Assembly (NCBI RefSeq): GCF_017502485.1
Contig: NZ_JAFVUX010000011.1
Location: 47,627-111,626, forward strand
DNA length: 64,000 nucleotides
Source of the DNA: Helicobacter sp.
Lineage (GTDB): Bacteria > Campylobacterota > Campylobacteria > Campylobacterales > Helicobacteraceae
Direction: 5' to 3'
Each line of letters begins with the position of its first letter. Positions within the stretch are counted from its first letter, which is position 1. Below the pieces are notes generated by a model. The model was not told the origin of the DNA and did no database searches. It saw nothing but the letters and a program-made list of their open reading frames with translations. Both the position numbers and the translations under genes were made by a program. Positions 28,535 to 38,829 of this stretch are shown piece after piece.

Positions 28535-29739
28535 TTGTCCAAAAATATGGTGGCACGAGTATGGGAGATTGTGAGCGAATCGAGAATGTCGCAAACCGCG
28601 TCATCGATACGCTACACTCCTACAATAATCCACAGCTAGTTGTCGTAGTAAGTGCGATGAGCGGGCAGACAGATATGCTAATTAACTTCACCAAATACTT
28701 CACATCCTTGCCTAAACTGCGCGAAGTAGATATGGCTCTAAGCGCAGGAGAGCGTGTGAGTGCAGCACTGCTTGCTATCGCACTAGAATCTAAAGGCTGC
28801 AGGGCAATCTCACTAAGTGGGCAAATGGCAGGGATTTTGACAGACTCTACCCACACAAAAGCGCGGATTGAGTCCATTGACTCTACTTACACAAGATCAT
28901 TGCTAGAGCAAGGCTATATCGTGGTGGTAGCTGGATTCCAAGGGGTGGATAAAAATGGCGAGATCACTACGCTTGGGCGAGGTGGTAGTGATCTCTCTGC
29001 TGTGGCACTTGCAGGAGCTATGAAAGCGGATTTATGCGAGATTTATACTGATGTCGATGGCGTTTATACAACCGATCCGCGCATAGAGAAAAATGCTAAG
29101 AAAATCGATAAGATTAGCTACGATGAAATGCTAGAGCTTGCCTCAATGGGCGCAAAAGTCCTGCTTAACCGCTCCGTAGAGCTAGCAAAAAAGTGGGGTG
29201 TAACACTTGTAACGCGCAGTTCTTTTACCCAAAAGGAAGGCACACTTATCACAACAGAGGAGAACATTATGGAGCAGCCCATTGTAAGCGGTATCGCACT
29301 GGATAAAAACCAAGCGCGGGTAAGTATAGCTGATGTGCGCGACCGCCCGGGTATCGCCGCAGAGATTTTTGGCGCGCTAGCTAGCGGGAATATCAATGTC
29401 GATATGATTGTCCAAACCATCGGTAGAGATGGCAAAACAGATATAGACTTCACAATCCCCTTAACAGATGTGGAGCAAACTAAAGTCGTGCTACAACCCT
29501 TTGAAGTCGATGTAGAATCTATCGACTATGACTGCAATATTGCAAAAGTCTCTATTGTAGGCGTGGGTATGAAGTCCCACTCTGGCGTGGCAAGCGTGGC
29601 ATTCAAAGCCTTGGCAAATGAGAATATCAACATTATGATGATTAGCACAAGTGAGATCAAAGTTTCTATGGTCATCAATCTAAAAAGCGCGGAAACTGCA
29701 GTGCGCGCCTTGCACAATGCCTATGAATTAGATAAGTAG
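28528..29739 (+). CDS. lysC: Aspartokinase
   Basis: 403 residues. Phosphorylates aspartate, first step to diaminopimelate, lysine, threonine and methionine. N-terminal VQKYGGTSMGD, GRGGSDLSAVALA near 151-163, and two C-terminal ACT domains (about 265-400, including RPGIAAEIFGALA), so feedback regulation by end products is likely. Overlaps rppH; hobA follows by 5 bp. Confidence 0.95.
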   Translation: MLIVQKYGGTSMGDCERIENVANRVIDTLHSYNNPQLVVVVSAMSGQTDMLINFTKYFTSLPKLREVDMALSAGERVSAALLAIALESKGCRAISLSGQMAGILTDSTHTKARIESIDSTYTRSLLEQGYIVVVAGFQGVDKNGEITTLGRGGSDLSAVALAGAMKADLCEIYTDVDGVYTTDPRIEKNAKKIDKISYDEMLELASMGAKVLLNRSVELAKKWGVTLVTRSSFTQKEGTLITTEENIMEQPIVSGIALDKNQARVSIADVRDRPGIAAEIFGALASGNINVDMIVQTIGRDGKTDIDFTIPLTDVEQTKVVLQPFEVDVESIDYDCNIAKVSIVGVGMKSHSGVASVAFKALANENINIMMISTSEIKVSMVINLKSAETAVRALHNAYELDK

Positions 29740-29744
29740 GGGCT

Positions 29745-30317
29745 ATGAAAAACACCGACTTCCGCTCGTGGCTACTAGAAACTATGCGCCTTGAGTATAA
29801 AAAATGGGCAAACGATAGAGAATGGTTAGAAATCGACCGCGCGCTATTTGCTGACACTATGCTCGGCGCGATTAAACATATTGTAAGAGGCGGGACACTA
29901 CTACTTGCTACTGATAAGCACAGGGAGTGGTTTGGCACTTACGCTCTCTCTAGATTCTACTATGGTGGCACTCATCGCCCACTTCTCCCCATATTCTCGC
30001 TTAATCGCCTACTAGGTGCGGACTTTTCTGCCCAAAAATCTAGTATGGACAATACCTCGATAGACAATACGATCAATATGCTTGATATTGCCTATGGGGA
30101 TTATATGTTTTGGTATGTTGGGCAAATCAATAACCGCATCGCTGATTTATGCAGAAGTAAGGAGTATGGGCTGTTTTGGGTAATGGAAGAGGGTATTAGG
30201 GGGGCGTTTGCTCTGCGTGCTAATGATGAATTTTTAGACTATAAGCTCATTGAGATGCTACGATTGTTTGAAAAGGCTTTATATGAGAGTATCTTTAATC
30301 GCGTAGTGATTGAGTAG
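29745..30317 (+). CDS. hobA: HobA, DnaA-binding replication initiation regulator
   Basis: 190 residues. HobA binds DnaA domains I-II and promotes orisome assembly; it is specific to Helicobacter/Campylobacter relatives and structurally like DiaA. Seen: LLETMRLEYKKWAND at the start and LLATDKHREWFGTYAL near 45-60, the pattern I know from H. pylori HobA. The location between lysC and the delta' subunit gene matches H. pylori gene order. Strong taxonomic marker for this window. Confidence 0.9.
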   Translation: MKNTDFRSWLLETMRLEYKKWANDREWLEIDRALFADTMLGAIKHIVRGGTLLLATDKHREWFGTYALSRFYYGGTHRPLLPIFSLNRLLGADFSAQKSSMDNTSIDNTINMLDIAYGDYMFWYVGQINNRIADLCRSKEYGLFWVMEEGIRGAFALRANDEFLDYKLIEMLRLFEKALYESIFNRVVIE

Positions 30318-30332
30318 TGGGATTTAAAGGCT

Positions 30333-30965
30333 ATGATAGGGGAAATTATTTTAGTCAATGACATACAAGAAGAAGTAGAGCATATTACTAACACACTAAA
30401 TCCTAGCGATGTGCGCATTTATGAAGAGACAGAAATCCAAATCAAGCACATCCACGACATCATTGCAGAAGCCCATATTGCTACTGACTCGCTAAAGACC
30501 TTAATCATCGCGGCACACTCATTCCGCACAGAAGCACAAAACGCGCTACTAAAAACCCTAGAAGAGCCACCAGAAAAGATCAAGTTTATCCTAATCTCGC
30601 GCAATAAAACCGCCCTTATTCCTACCATTCGCTCGCGTTGCTTACTGACTGATAAGCGTGTAAGAGAGCTCATTACCCCCTTTACACTCACGCTATCCAC
30701 CCTTAGCCTAGAATCTATCTACACCTACACAACCACCCTAGCCAAGGATAATGAAGATAACAAGATCCACGGCAGACAGCTCGTGGGCTCTATCTTGCAC
30801 TCTGTAGCTAAAGAGGGTATTAAGCTTAGTGAAATGGAGCTAGCGATGTTTGATAGTGCGCTAGCCCAGCTAGAAAACTACCGCCCTAAGCACATTGTCT
30901 GCTTAAATCTCTTGCTAATGATCTACTACAAAACACATAAGCGAGTGCCTAATGCTCTGCTCTAG
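30333..30965 (+). CDS. holB: DNA polymerase III subunit delta' (HolB-like)
   Basis: 210 residues, short for delta' (about 300 in E. coli) but usual in Helicobacter. Part of the clamp loader. Seen: HSFRTEAQNALLKTLEEPPE near 67-86 and FILISRNKTALIPTIRSRC near 88-106, the conserved clamp-loader blocks with the SRC motif. No Walker A, as expected for delta'. Overlaps folP by 14 bp. Confidence 0.88.
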   Translation: MIGEIILVNDIQEEVEHITNTLNPSDVRIYEETEIQIKHIHDIIAEAHIATDSLKTLIIAAHSFRTEAQNALLKTLEEPPEKIKFILISRNKTALIPTIRSRCLLTDKRVRELITPFTLTLSTLSLESIYTYTTTLAKDNEDNKIHGRQLVGSILHSVAKEGIKLSEMELAMFDSALAQLENYRPKHIVCLNLLLMIYYKTHKRVPNALL

Positions 30966-32139
30966 GATTGAGCCAAGGTTTTTCCCCGCGGTGCTAGAAT
31001 CTATTGGGTCTGATCGCACGGGGGAAAAGATTATGCGCAAAAAGGGGGAAATCCTACTCTTTCTCCTTCGTGAGCTGCGACCAGCTGAGCTACATATTTT
31101 AAAGCAAGAGTTGCTTAGCGTAGGCGGTGATCTTGCCACGCCAAGAGATGCTCTACTTTGTGAAAAGCCCTCCTACAATGCCCTACTCATTGCCACAAGA
31201 TCCCAGCTTGAGCGCGTTATCACAAAATGCAAGCACCAACCTTTCGCGCTAAAATCCCTTAGTCAAACTCTACAATCCCACCTAGAATCTAAGGCTTTAG
31301 ATTCTAGCACCCTAGCAAGCAGTCCCCCTACCCCAGAAATTATGCCAATTATCAACCTAACACCAGATAGCTTCTATGCACCATCGCGCCACACAAGCGC
31401 ACGCGCCATAGAATCCATACAAGAGCTACTCACCCAAGGTGCTAGGCTCATTGACATTGGCGCAGCAAGCTCTCGCCCGGGATCGCCACTAATTAACGCG
31501 CTTGATGAAATCGCACGCTTACAAGAAGTGTGTGATTTCATCAAGCGCGAGAATCTAGGTGCAAAGGCGTGCTTCTCCATTGACACCTACAATGCTAAAA
31601 CCGCAGCATTTGCGCTAGAATCTGGCTTTCGTATAGTCAATGATGTAAGCGCACTAGGAGATAGGGCTATGCTAGCAGTGGTGAGAGACTTTGGCGCAGA
31701 TTTTATCCTAATGCACACAAAAGGTACGCCAGAGACTATGGCAAGCCTAGCAAACTACAAACATCTACTAAGTGAGATTGATACATTTTTCACGCGCAAG
31801 CTTGAGCTACTAGAATCTAGCGGAGTAGGAGAGGTGATTTTAGACATTGGCTTTGGCTTTGCTAAAGATAGTGCGCAAAATCTAGCACTAATCCAACATT
31901 TACGGCATTTTAAGCACTTTGGTAAAAGGGTGCTTGTAGGAGCTAGTCAAAAGCGCACCATTGGAGATCTACTTAATGCACCACATCCAAACGACCGCTT
32001 AAGTGGCTCGCTGAGCCTGCATTTGCTTGCCTTGCAAAATGGCGCAGATATTATCCGCGCTCATCATTATAAAGAGCATAGCGATATGCTGAAAGTTTTT
32101 CTTAGCTTTAGCTCGGCTTGCTATGTAGAGCATTTATAA
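30952..32139 (+). CDS. folP: Dihydropteroate synthase with N-terminal extension
   Basis: 395 residues. Joins p-aminobenzoate to the pterin pyrophosphate in folate synthesis; target of sulfonamides. The catalytic TIM barrel (about 120-395) shows PIINLTPDSFY, GARLIDIGAASSRPGS, FSIDTYNAKTAAFA and GFGFAKDSAQN. The first ~115 residues are an extension absent from E. coli FolP but, as I recall, present in H. pylori. A Ser/Leu-rich linker (about 107-123) joins the parts. Confidence 0.9.
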   Translation: MLCSRIEPRFFPAVLESIGSDRTGEKIMRKKGEILLFLLRELRPAELHILKQELLSVGGDLATPRDALLCEKPSYNALLIATRSQLERVITKCKHQPFALKSLSQTLQSHLESKALDSSTLASSPPTPEIMPIINLTPDSFYAPSRHTSARAIESIQELLTQGARLIDIGAASSRPGSPLINALDEIARLQEVCDFIKRENLGAKACFSIDTYNAKTAAFALESGFRIVNDVSALGDRAMLAVVRDFGADFILMHTKGTPETMASLANYKHLLSEIDTFFTRKLELLESSGVGEVILDIGFGFAKDSAQNLALIQHLRHFKHFGKRVLVGASQKRTIGDLLNAPHPNDRLSGSLSLHLLALQNGADIIRAHHYKEHSDMLKVFLSFSSACYVEHL

Positions 32140-32161
32140 TCTTATCTTTAAAGGAGTTTGT

Positions 32162-34186
32162 GTGAAAAAATTGCTACTTTGGCTACTTGGGATTCTTGGT
32201 ATGCTTGTACTGCTTGTGTATATCTTTGTCTTTAGTCCTATTGGCAATGCGATCATTAAGCCCATAGCACAAACACAGATCAACAAATACTCACCCCTAC
32301 CGCTCACGCTAGATAGATTCTCACTAGGGCTCACTAGCACGCATATCGTGCTAAAAAATGGGGAAAAGCTCATCATCGATCTAAGTGGTAGATACAATCT
32401 CTTCACACTAGGGGTGGATTTTGATTTGTTAGTCGATGCTAATGATATTTCACTCCTTGGAGAAATGGCAGGCATAGAGCTAGCAGGGGCGTTTGAAGTG
32501 CGTGCTAAGGCGGTGGGGAAAGTGCTTGATGAGCTAGTAGTTAGTGCTACAAGTAATATCGCACGCTCAACAAGCGCCTTCAATGCAACACTTTATGATC
32601 TTATGCCCACAAAAATCACTGCCAAAATCTCTGCTATGCGCATTGATGAGCTACTAGCAATGCTTGGGCAAAAGCCCTATATTAGCGGAGTTTTAGGATT
32701 ACAAGCTGATATTACTGGCACGCAAGATAAGAGTCCAAACTTCAATGGACAAGCCACGCTAGCCATCACACAAGGAGGCTTCTCTAAAGAGCTTATACAA
32801 AAAGACTTTGACATAGAAATCCCACGCACTAGTTGGAGTGCAAACCTTAGCGCAATCTTTGATATGGATACCATTAAGCACAATCTTGCCTTTAATGCCA
32901 ATGTAGGTAGAATCATCTCAAGTGGTGATACACAGCTCTCACCCCTACTTACTAAAAGCACTTATTCTATCAATCTTAGCGATATTAGTGCTTTCACACC
33001 ACTTGTTGGGATGAAGATTAGGGGGGCGTTTCGCACTAATGGCGAGGTTATAGGCGGAGCTTCACAAATGAAAATTTCTGGCAAAAGCGATATAGCAGAA
33101 TCTAATACTACCTACACTGCTTTGCTAGAATCTTTCTCTCCTAAAAAGATCGCCTTTGATAGCAAGAATTTAAAGCTCGAGCAAGTGTTCTTTATGCTCC
33201 ATTTGCCTAAATACGCCACTGGACTAGAAGATACCAGCGGGGAAATTTGGGATTTAGATAAAGGCATAAGCGCACAAGTCATCTCTAGTCTAAAGGGTAT
33301 GGTGATAGGTGATACAATCAAGCGCGAGTTTGATCTAGCTATGCCCAATACGCCATTTTCCTATAAAAGCAATGCCCGCTTGCAAAAAGGCGTAGGAGAA
33401 GCGGACTTCACACTAGAATCTAGTCTTGCAAATCTTGTGTTAAATCCCATTGCAATCGATCTTAATAGCACCACAATCACCACGCCCTATACCATCACAA
33501 TCCCCAATCTAAAAGCCTTAAAATTCCTAACGGGGATTGAGCTTTTGGGCAAGATTGAAGCCAATGGTAAAGTCAAGATCGCACAATCCATAGAAGCAGA
33601 CTTCCACACACAAAGCCTAGGCGGACAGCTTGATGTCAAGCTTAATGGCGATGACTTTAGTGCCAAGCTTAATGATCTTGATACACTCTCTTTGCTAAAA
33701 ATGGCACAATATCCCCAAATCTTCAGTGCTAAGGCAAATGGCAAGCTCACCTATAATCTAGCAAGGCAGAGTGGGAATTTACGCGCAACGCTATCCCAAG
33801 GACACTTTATAAAAAATGACTTAAGTAATCTCTTGCAGCAGCATGTGCAGTTTGATCTAACGGGGCTTATGTTTAATAGTGTAGGCATAGAATCTCAAAT
33901 CAACAAATTGCATCTAACTTCCACATTTAGCGCAAAAAGCGGGAACTTCTCTATGCAAGGAGACAGTATCCTAACAGATCTTGAAAAAAACTCAATCAAA
34001 GCCACGCTAAAGACTGCCATCAAGCAAGATTCTATCGATGTGCATATCAATGGCACACTAAGCGCACCGCAAATAGAAGTAGATTTTAGTGAGTTTGTGC
34101 GTAAAAAAGCGGAGCAAGTGATACAAAATGAGTTTGATAAGCATAAAGATAAAGCGATAGACGCGCTTAAAGGCTTATTTCAATGA
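32162..34186 (+). CDS. AsmA-like large inner-membrane/periplasmic protein
   Basis: 674 residues from GTG 32162, with AAAGGAG upstream. One N-terminal membrane helix (about 4-26), then a long beta-rich periplasmic region with alternating short strands and repeated tracts such as GKIEANGKVKI and GVLGLQADITG, the look of AsmA/TamB-type bridge proteins that carry lipids or assist outer-membrane assembly. The C-terminus ends in a charged helix (EQVIQNEFDKHKDKAIDALK). No enzymatic motif. Its place after folP seems conserved in Helicobacter. Function is inferred from architecture. Confidence 0.6.
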   Translation: MKKLLLWLLGILGMLVLLVYIFVFSPIGNAIIKPIAQTQINKYSPLPLTLDRFSLGLTSTHIVLKNGEKLIIDLSGRYNLFTLGVDFDLLVDANDISLLGEMAGIELAGAFEVRAKAVGKVLDELVVSATSNIARSTSAFNATLYDLMPTKITAKISAMRIDELLAMLGQKPYISGVLGLQADITGTQDKSPNFNGQATLAITQGGFSKELIQKDFDIEIPRTSWSANLSAIFDMDTIKHNLAFNANVGRIISSGDTQLSPLLTKSTYSINLSDISAFTPLVGMKIRGAFRTNGEVIGGASQMKISGKSDIAESNTTYTALLESFSPKKIAFDSKNLKLEQVFFMLHLPKYATGLEDTSGEIWDLDKGISAQVISSLKGMVIGDTIKREFDLAMPNTPFSYKSNARLQKGVGEADFTLESSLANLVLNPIAIDLNSTTITTPYTITIPNLKALKFLTGIELLGKIEANGKVKIAQSIEADFHTQSLGGQLDVKLNGDDFSAKLNDLDTLSLLKMAQYPQIFSAKANGKLTYNLARQSGNLRATLSQGHFIKNDLSNLLQQHVQFDLTGLMFNSVGIESQINKLHLTSTFSAKSGNFSMQGDSILTDLEKNSIKATLKTAIKQDSIDVHINGTLSAPQIEVDFSEFVRKKAEQVIQNEFDKHKDKAIDALKGLFQ

Positions 34187-35352
34187 GTCAAGGCGCGCAC
34201 TCTAAGCTGCGAAGCATAGAATGCAAGCGACTTGTGATCAAAATCGGTAGCTCGATTTTGACACAACCACTAGACTCTAGTAGTGAAAGCACTTGCGTGC
34301 AAGTGGAGCGTATTAATGCCCTTTGTACGCAAATTGCCACGCTAAAAGCTAGCATTAGCGAGATTGTAATCGTCTCTTCAGGTGCAGTGGCAAGTGGCTT
34401 TAGCCTACTAGGCTTTCTGCAACGACCAAAGGATATTATTGACAAGCAAGCTTGTGCGGCAGTGGGACAAGCACGCTTACTTTGGCAGTATGAGCAAGCC
34501 TTTAGTAAACATTCTTTGCACATCGCTCAAATGCTACTCACTAAAGATGACCTCTCAAATCCTAAACGCTATCTCTACGCAAGTGCTGCGCTTAGGAGAC
34601 TGCTAGAGCTGGGGACTATCCCTATCATTAATGAAAACGACCCAGTGCTAGTTGATGAGCTAAAATATATCGAAACCTTTGGAGATAATGACAATCTAGC
34701 TGCGCTTGTAGCAGGAATGATTGATGCAGATTTGCTACTTATACTCTCTGATGTTGATGGGCTTTATAGCGCAAATCCAGCTACAAACCCAAATGCCAAG
34801 CGCATTAGCGAAGTGCTCGAAATAAGTGAGCAAATCACCAACTTAGCGGAGCAGGATACAAATAGCGCGGTAGGCACAGGCGGTATGGCAAGCAAGCTAA
34901 AGGCTGCCAAAAAGGCAATGCAAACGGGCTGCAATGTCGCTATCATCAAAGGAGCAAATGCAGAGAATATTGCTAAGTTTTTCAATGGTGAAGATGTCGG
35001 TACTTATTTCCATCTCCCAGCAAATGCTATCAAAAAGCGTAAATTTTATATCAGCTATGTAGCAATCCCTAAAGGCAAGCTCTATATCGACTATGGAGCG
35101 CAAAAAGCCATAAAAGATGGTAAATCACTTCTACCAAAAGGTGTGTTAGAAGTACAAGGGAGCTTTGAAGCAGGCGATGTGGTGAGCATATATACCCCAC
35201 AACACCAAGAAATCGCCAGAGGCAAAGCACGCTATAGTGGCTATGAATGCGCACAAATCATCGGCAGGGATTCTAAAGATATCGCTAAGATTCTAGGACA
35301 GAGCTATGGAGACTGCCTAATCCACTGTGATGATATGGCAATCTTAGAGTAA
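34183..35352 (+). CDS. proB: Glutamate 5-kinase with PUA domain
   Basis: 389 residues. First step of proline synthesis. Kinase domain: VIKIGSSIL, IVSSGAVASG, FGDNDNLAALVA and GTGGMASKLKAAKKAM. The C-terminal ~90 residues (ALLPKGVLEVQG-like block KSLLPKGVLEVQGSFEAG) form the PUA domain. The ATG overlaps the previous stop (ATGA) and proA follows by 9 bp. Confidence 0.95.
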   Translation: MSQGAHSKLRSIECKRLVIKIGSSILTQPLDSSSESTCVQVERINALCTQIATLKASISEIVIVSSGAVASGFSLLGFLQRPKDIIDKQACAAVGQARLLWQYEQAFSKHSLHIAQMLLTKDDLSNPKRYLYASAALRRLLELGTIPIINENDPVLVDELKYIETFGDNDNLAALVAGMIDADLLLILSDVDGLYSANPATNPNAKRISEVLEISEQITNLAEQDTNSAVGTGGMASKLKAAKKAMQTGCNVAIIKGANAENIAKFFNGEDVGTYFHLPANAIKKRKFYISYVAIPKGKLYIDYGAQKAIKDGKSLLPKGVLEVQGSFEAGDVVSIYTPQHQEIARGKARYSGYECAQIIGRDSKDIAKILGQSYGDCLIHCDDMAILE

Positions 35353-35361
35353 AGGATTTCT

Positions 35362-36615
35362 ATGGAGTATGCAAGCACACTACAAGCATTACAGCAAGCA
35401 AGCAAGATCCTTGCCCACACCAGCGCGAAAATGCGCAACCACGCGCTAGAATGCCTAGTCAATGAGCTAGAATCTAGCCGCGCTATCTTGCAAGAAGAAA
35501 ATGCCAAAGATATTGCAAATGCGCGTGAAAACGGGCTATCGCCCGCGATGATTGATCGCTTGCGCATTGATGATAGCGCGATTACGAGTATGATCCAAGC
35601 GGTCAAAGAGATCAAATCCCAGCCAGAAGTGCTAGGCGAGGTGGTTAGCGGTGGGGTACGCCCTAGTGGGATTACAATCACGCAAGTTAGGATTCCGCTA
35701 GGGGTGGTGTGTATCATCTATGAATCTCGCCCAAATGTAACAATTGACACCGCTGCCTTGTGTATAAAATCTGGCAATGCCATCTTACTAAAAGGAGGCA
35801 AAGAAGCCCATCACTCAAACACTGCCCTACTTGCTTGTATCACGCGCGCGCTAGATTCTAGCGCGCTCCCTAAAGAATGCGTGCAATCACTTGGGCTTGT
35901 TACTAGGGAAGACTTGGCTAGAATCTTACAAGAGCGGACATATATCGATGTAGTGATCCCGCGTGGTGGAGCGGGGCTTATAGAGTTTGTAACCACTCAT
36001 AGCAAAATCCCTGTCATCTTTCACGATAAGGGTGTATGCCACGCATATATTGATAGCTCTGCCTCTAAGCAACACGCACTTGATATATGCCTAAATGCCA
36101 AAATTTCACGACCAAGCGCGTGTAATGCTATTGAGAGCATTCTAATCCACCGTGATAGTGTAGAGAAGATTTTGCCAGATTTAGTAACCGCACTGCTAGC
36201 AAACGGCGTAGAAGTGCGCGCGCAAGCAGAAGTGCTTGACCTGCTTGGGAAGAGAGATGGACTCAACCTAGCTAGTGCAAGCGACTTTGGCGTAGAATTT
36301 GGGGATAAAATCATCGCGCTAAAGATAGTAGAATCTATGCAACAAGCCTTAGAGCATATTGATAAATATGGCTCTAAGCATAGTGAGATCATCATCACAC
36401 AATGCTTAGATTCTGCTAGGAAGTTTTGCGAATATGTCGATGCAAGTGCTGTGTTTGTGAATGCTTCTAGTCGTTTTAATGATGGTGGTGAGCTTGGGCT
36501 TGGCGCGGAAATGGGAATCTCTACACAAAAGTTGCATACAAGAGGTCCTATGGGCGCAGTACATTTAACTACGACAAAATACTTAATTTATGGCAATGGT
36601 AACATTAGGATCTAG
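35362..36615 (+). CDS. proA: Gamma-glutamyl phosphate reductase
   Basis: 417 residues. Reduces glutamyl-phosphate to the semialdehyde that cyclises towards proline; it acts with ProB as a channelled pair. Seen: PLGVVCIIYESRPNVTIDTA near 113-132, GNAILLKGGKEA, the catalytic cysteine block SRPSACNAIESILIH near 251-265, and ASAVFVNASSRFNDGGELGLG towards the end. Confidence 0.95.
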   Translation: MEYASTLQALQQASKILAHTSAKMRNHALECLVNELESSRAILQEENAKDIANARENGLSPAMIDRLRIDDSAITSMIQAVKEIKSQPEVLGEVVSGGVRPSGITITQVRIPLGVVCIIYESRPNVTIDTAALCIKSGNAILLKGGKEAHHSNTALLACITRALDSSALPKECVQSLGLVTREDLARILQERTYIDVVIPRGGAGLIEFVTTHSKIPVIFHDKGVCHAYIDSSASKQHALDICLNAKISRPSACNAIESILIHRDSVEKILPDLVTALLANGVEVRAQAEVLDLLGKRDGLNLASASDFGVEFGDKIIALKIVESMQQALEHIDKYGSKHSEIIITQCLDSARKFCEYVDASAVFVNASSRFNDGGELGLGAEMGISTQKLHTRGPMGAVHLTTTKYLIYGNGNIRI

Positions 36616-36739
36616 CTCATAGGATTTAGCAGATTCTAAGCCAGTGTGGCTGGGTATTTTAGGATTCTCTTTGTAAAATCACGCTACACTTTGCGGTTTT
36701 AGAAGTTATACGCATAGATCTAGGTGCAAAGGATTAAAA

Positions 36740-37921
36740 GTGAAGAGTGGGTACTTTGGAGAGCACGGCGGGCAATTTGTCCCAGAGATTTTTATGAATG
36801 CCATTATCGAGCTAGAGCAAGCCTATACGCGCTATAAACTAGATCCTAGCTTTACACAAGAGCTAAAAGAACTGCTAGATAACTACGCTGGGCGACCATC
36901 GCGCCTATACTATGCTAAAAAGATGAGTCAAGATCTAGGAGCTAGAATCTACCTAAAGCGCGAAGACCTAAACCACACCGGCTCACATAAAATCAACAAT
37001 GTCCTAGGACAGGCACTACTTGCCAAAAAAATGGGTAAATCTCGCATAATCGCCGAAACAGGTGCGGGGCAGCACGGCGTAGCAAGTGCCACAGGTGCGG
37101 CACTTTTGGGACTTGAGTGCGAGATATTTATGGGGCAAGAAGATGCCAAAAGACAGGCACTTAATGTTTATAGGATGCGCTTGCTTGGAGCAAAGGTGCA
37201 TATCGTCTCAAGTGGGACTGCCACGCTAAAAGATGCAGTTTCACAAGCTCTGCGCGAGTGGAGTATGCGCATAGAAGATACACACTACCTACTAGGCTCT
37301 GCTGTTGGACCGCACCCTTTCCCTATGATTGTGCGAGACTTCCAAAGTGTCATCTCCCTAGAATCTAGGGCACAGATCTTGCAAGCAGAGGGAAAACTAC
37401 CAGATATGGTGGTAGCGTGCGTGGGTGGCGGAAGCAATGCCATAGGAAGTTTTCATCACTTTGTCAAAGATTCTAGCGTGCGACTTATAGGCTGTGAAGC
37501 AGCGGGCAAGGGCATTGATACCAAAGAAACTGCTGCCACACTTACCACAGGTAAGATGGGGATTTTCCACGGAATGAAGAGCTACTTTTGCCAAGATGAG
37601 TGCGGACAAATCGCGCCTGTGTATAGCATATCTGCGGGGCTTGATTACCCCGGGGTAGGACCAGAGCACGCGTATTTGCACGATATAAAGCGTGCAGAGT
37701 TTGTCGCAATTACTGATGATGAAGCAGTAGGGGCATTTGAGTATCTATCGAAGATGGAGGGTATTATCCCCGCTATTGAAAGCTCCCACGCCATAGCCTA
37801 TGTGCGCAAAGTCGCCAAAGATTTACCAAAAGACTCGCTCATCTTACTCACACTCTCTGGTAGAGGCGATAAGGACTGCGCCGCTATGGCTAGATACAAA
37901 GGGGAGGAGATTTATGAGTAA
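36740..37921 (+). CDS. trpB: Tryptophan synthase beta chain
   Basis: 393 residues from GTG 36740 (AAAGGA at 36728-36733). Condenses indole with serine using PLP. Seen: [11 protein letters not shown] at the start, [16 protein letters not shown] (PLP lysine), [22 protein letters not shown] phosphate loop and LSGRGDKD at the end. Overlaps trpA by 8 bp. Confidence 0.96.
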   Translation: MKSGYFGEHGGQFVPEIFMNAIIELEQAYTRYKLDPSFTQELKELLDNYAGRPSRLYYAKKMSQDLGARIYLKREDLNHTGSHKINNVLGQALLAKKMGKSRIIAETGAGQHGVASATGAALLGLECEIFMGQEDAKRQALNVYRMRLLGAKVHIVSSGTATLKDAVSQALREWSMRIEDTHYLLGSAVGPHPFPMIVRDFQSVISLESRAQILQAEGKLPDMVVACVGGGSNAIGSFHHFVKDSSVRLIGCEAAGKGIDTKETAATLTTGKMGIFHGMKSYFCQDECGQIAPVYSISAGLDYPGVGPEHAYLHDIKRAEFVAITDDEAVGAFEYLSKMEGIIPAIESSHAIAYVRKVAKDLPKDSLILLTLSGRGDKDCAAMARYKGEEIYE

Positions 37922-38690
37922 TATCGCACAAGCCTTTAGCAAAAGGAAGGCATTTATCCCATTTATCACCTGTGGCGATCCTAGCTTAGATTTTAGTGAG
38001 AGGGCGATTTATACACTTATAGAAAATGGCGCGGATATTATCGAGCTAGGTATTCCATTTTCTGATCCTGTAGCAGAGGGTGATGTGATACAAAAAGCCA
38101 CCGCGCGCGCGCTAAATTCTGCCACAAGCGCGACAGATGTCTTTGCGCTTGTGGCAAGAGTGCGTGCCAAAAGCAATATACCCCTTGTATTTATGACTTA
38201 TGCCAATATTGTGTTTTCTTATGGAAGCAAAGAGTTTTTCACTAAAGCTAGAGAGCTTGGGGTAGATGGCGTGATTATCCCTGATGTGCCGTATGAAGAG
38301 AGAGATGAGTTTGCACGCTTCTCTCAAGGGCTAGATCTAATCCCCCTAATCGCGCCTACAAGTGATGAACGCATAGAAATGCTAGCCCAAAGTGCGCAAG
38401 GATTTATCTACTGCGTCTCTTCGCTGGGTGTTACGGGTGTGCGCAAGCATATAATAAGTAATGAGTCCATTGTTGCACGCATTAAGCAAGCAAGCCAAAC
38501 CCCTGTGGCAGTGGGGTTTGGGATCTCCACTCCTACACAAGCAAAGGATATAGCCCGCTATGCTGATGGAGTGATTATAGGTAGTGCAGTGGTTAGTATT
38601 TGCGCACTTAGCGAGAGTGAAGAAACAAGGCTACAAAAGCTTGGCGAGTATGCAAGGGAGATTCGAACTGCACTAGATGATATGAGCTAG
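37914..38690 (+). CDS. trpA: Tryptophan synthase alpha chain
   Basis: 258 residues from ATG 37914 (GGGGAGGAG just upstream); the frame reads further upstream but only as trpB overlap. Releases indole from indole-glycerol phosphate. Seen: [51 protein letters not shown] and [10 protein letters not shown]. Convergent with trpF across a palindromic element. Confidence 0.96.
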   Translation: MSNIAQAFSKRKAFIPFITCGDPSLDFSERAIYTLIENGADIIELGIPFSDPVAEGDVIQKATARALNSATSATDVFALVARVRAKSNIPLVFMTYANIVFSYGSKEFFTKARELGVDGVIIPDVPYEERDEFARFSQGLDLIPLIAPTSDERIEMLAQSAQGFIYCVSSLGVTGVRKHIISNESIVARIKQASQTPVAVGFGISTPTQAKDIARYADGVIIGSAVVSICALSESEETRLQKLGEYAREIRTALDDMS

Positions 38691-38751
38691 ATTCTAGCAT
38701 ATCGCTTTACACCAAGAAACCCCAAGCGTGGATGCAGCTCTACACTTTTTC

Positions 38752-38809
38752 TGTCATTGCGAGACTTCCGCAGTGGATTGCCACACGGATAAATCCGCTT
38801 GCAATGACA
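38752..38809. repeat. Palindromic GTCATTGCGAG element between trpA and trpF, possible bidirectional terminator
   Basis: TGTCATTGC at 38752-38760 pairs with GCAATGACA at 38801-38809, and inner GTGGATT/AATCCGC arms add to the stem. A T run precedes it and an A run follows, so it could end transcription from both convergent genes. It starts with the same GTCATTGCGAG word as the 51-bp elements inside mod and seems to be the same family. Confidence 0.7.
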
Positions 38810-38829
38810 AAATAAGCAGGGCGTAGCTT

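Noticed and set aside
37800..37913. Longer N-terminus for TrpA
   Set aside because: It would lie entirely inside trpB; ATG 37914 with GGGGAGGAG is the natural start.
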